DNA of 22,691 nt from an uncultured Eubacteriales bacterium. Its GTDB lineage: Bacteria > Bacillota > Clostridia > Christensenellales > UBA1242. The first letter of the stretch is position 1, and each line of letters starts with the position of its first letter. The notes below the pieces were generated by a model. That model was not told the origin of the DNA and searched no databases. It saw nothing but the letters and a program-made list of their open reading frames with translations. Below are positions 21,714-22,691 of this stretch, piece after piece. The position numbers were made by a program, and so were the translations under genes. The stretch is taken from positions 1 to 22,691 of the forward strand of contig CAOQRA010000017.1 in NCBI GenBank assembly GCA_948512295.1, read 5' to 3'.

Positions 21714-22691
21714 TTATATTAATCCTCTAAAATTGCATATAATCGGCTTCAAATTTGAAGCCTTGATTTGTTTATCAGAAAGAAATTTTTTGTGAATACA
21801 TGCCTGAAACACACATTTTTCAAAAAAATTTTGGTTCATTACATAGTATCCATTAATGCGATTTTCCGCTCCTGCTGAATCTTCAACTTTCCATCTTATT
21901 GGTAGTTCATTTTCAATATGCACTCCTCTAAAAACCATGAAGTGTTTTAAGTTAATATCAAAACTTTCAATTGCTTGCCGCTTAGACATATCATTAACAC
22001 TCAAATATTTTTCAAAGTCAAATAATCTTGTATCTAATATCGTACTTTCTAGGTTTCTATATTTTTTATTATCACAAGCAAATAAAACAGGCATATTATT
22101 TTTTAATTGAGTAATACAAAGATTCTGAAATTCTATAAAAGGGAGATTTATATAATCAGAAAAACTTTTCCCAATTATATTACCAGAATAGGCTCGTCTA
22201 AATTTTTTATAAAAAGGTTTGTTTGTTATGGGAATATTTCCAACAATAACAAAATCGTCTAAATCAATTTTACAAAACATTTGATGAAATTTTTGTGGTG
22301 TAATCGAATTTAATTCTACTAAATTGTTATTTATATCATAGTATTTATAATCAAAACTCTGTGGTGGTTCGCCTAGAATTTTTGATAAAAGCATATAATT
22401 TTCTGCTAGCATTTCATTTTTTATTTTATACAAATTTTTCTTTATCTTTTTTGATTCAATTAGTTTAAAAATATCAACTTTAACTTTTTGTGCAAAAAGA
22501 TCATTTAGCTCAGAGGGATTTTTAGAATTACAGGTTTCAGGCATAATCTCAATAGGTACAAGACCATATTTTTTAATTAACTCTCTTGCATATTCAAACT
22601 TTCCATTTTCTAAAACAGGTTCTTTTAAGAAGTCTGCAAGAAATCGATTTTTATCAAAATTTATTAAACCCTTCTTGAAATTTTTTATATT
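21714..22691 (-). CDS. pepC: PepC/bleomycin hydrolase-like cysteine peptidase, C-terminal part; catalytic Asn is Asp
   Basis: The frame is open to the window edge (325 residues shown), so the ATG at 22544 is internal: upstream codons read on as YGLVPIEIMPETCNSKNPSE, matching PepC (KYGLVPK...MPE). The N-terminal third with the catalytic Cys lies outside. C-terminal landmarks: the His box HFMVFRGVH (His codon 21942-21944) and WKVEDSAGAENRINGYYVMN, where family members have WKVENSWG and GYFVM. So the catalytic Asn is Asp (codon 21879-21881) and the Trp is Ala. The end (FRGLI) also differs from the usual MGALA tail. PepC removes N-terminal amino acids from peptides in the cytoplasm; this copy may be inactive or altered. 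Confidence 0.82.
   Translation of the reverse strand, partial: NIKNFKKGLINFDKNRFLADFLKEPVLENGKFEYARELIKKYGLVPIEIMPETCNSKNPSELNDLFAQKVKVDIFKLIESKKIKKNLYKIKNEMLAENYMLLSKILGEPPQSFDYKYYDINNNLVELNSITPQKFHQMFCKIDLDDFVIVGNIPITNKPFYKKFRRAYSGNIIGKSFSDYINLPFIEFQNLCITQLKNNMPVLFACDNKKYRNLESTILDTRLFDFEKYLSVNDMSKRQAIESFDINLKHFMVFRGVHIENELPIRWKVEDSAGAENRINGYYVMNQNFFEKCVFQACIHKKFLSDKQIKASNLKPIICNFRGLI

Overview
The window is AT-rich bacterial DNA from an endospore-forming member of the Bacillota, most likely an uncultured Clostridia lineage. The evidence is spoIVA and a very short spoVM, the spoVM–rpmB–yloU–fakA gene order known from Bacillus subtilis, strong Shine-Dalgarno (SD) sequences, TTGACA/TATAAT promoters, and hairpin-plus-U terminators between convergent genes. 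All family assignments rest on motifs read by eye; no database search was run.

Layout. (1) 1-7100 is an accessory, cell-surface stretch: the end of an unrecognised gene, a promoter with a run of nine G in its spacer overlapping a 43-bp palindrome, a large secreted protein with InlB-type (Flg_new-like) repeats, a DUF2207-type membrane protein with a Gly-rich tail (minus strand), a small secreted protein, and a second membrane-anchored protein with InlB-type repeats (minus strand). (2) 7100-8900 holds elongator tRNA-Met (minus strand) with its own promoter and terminator, a GC-rich structured element, alanine racemase, and two copies of a structured intergenic repeat starting at the alr stop codon. 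(3) 8900-12300 carries yqeY, a COG1768-like metallophosphoesterase, a lipoprotein with beta-propeller-like repeats, nrdR (minus strand) and feoA. (4) 12300-16500 carries feoB (with a fused Cys-rich tail), der and plsY; feoA/feoB and der/plsY overlap by 4 bp. (5) 16500-21260 is a sporulation and housekeeping block: spoIVA behind a sigma-E-like promoter, a cloverleaf-shaped inverted-repeat element, spoVM (33 codons), rpmB (minus strand), a Gls24/Asp23-family gene and fakA. (6) 21260-22691 holds repeats and the C-terminal part of a PepC/bleomycin-hydrolase-like protein whose expected catalytic Asn is Asp.

How parts work together. SpoVM is the small amphipathic peptide that anchors the SpoIVA ATPase to the forespore membrane to start spore-coat assembly; here the two genes sit about 320 bp apart, whereas in B. 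subtilis they are at distant loci. FeoA/FeoB import ferrous iron. PlsY and FakA both act on acyl-phosphate used for phospholipid synthesis. Alr supplies D-alanine for peptidoglycan.

Most worth a second look: the 18170-18288 cloverleaf element, the spoIVA leader where a sigma-E-like promoter lies inside an SD-masking hairpin, the short spoVM gene, the G9-spacer promoter, the paired structured repeats behind alr, the pseudoknot-capable element near tRNA-Met, and a dispersed intergenic repeat family with a TGTCATTCTGAG-like core at five places.
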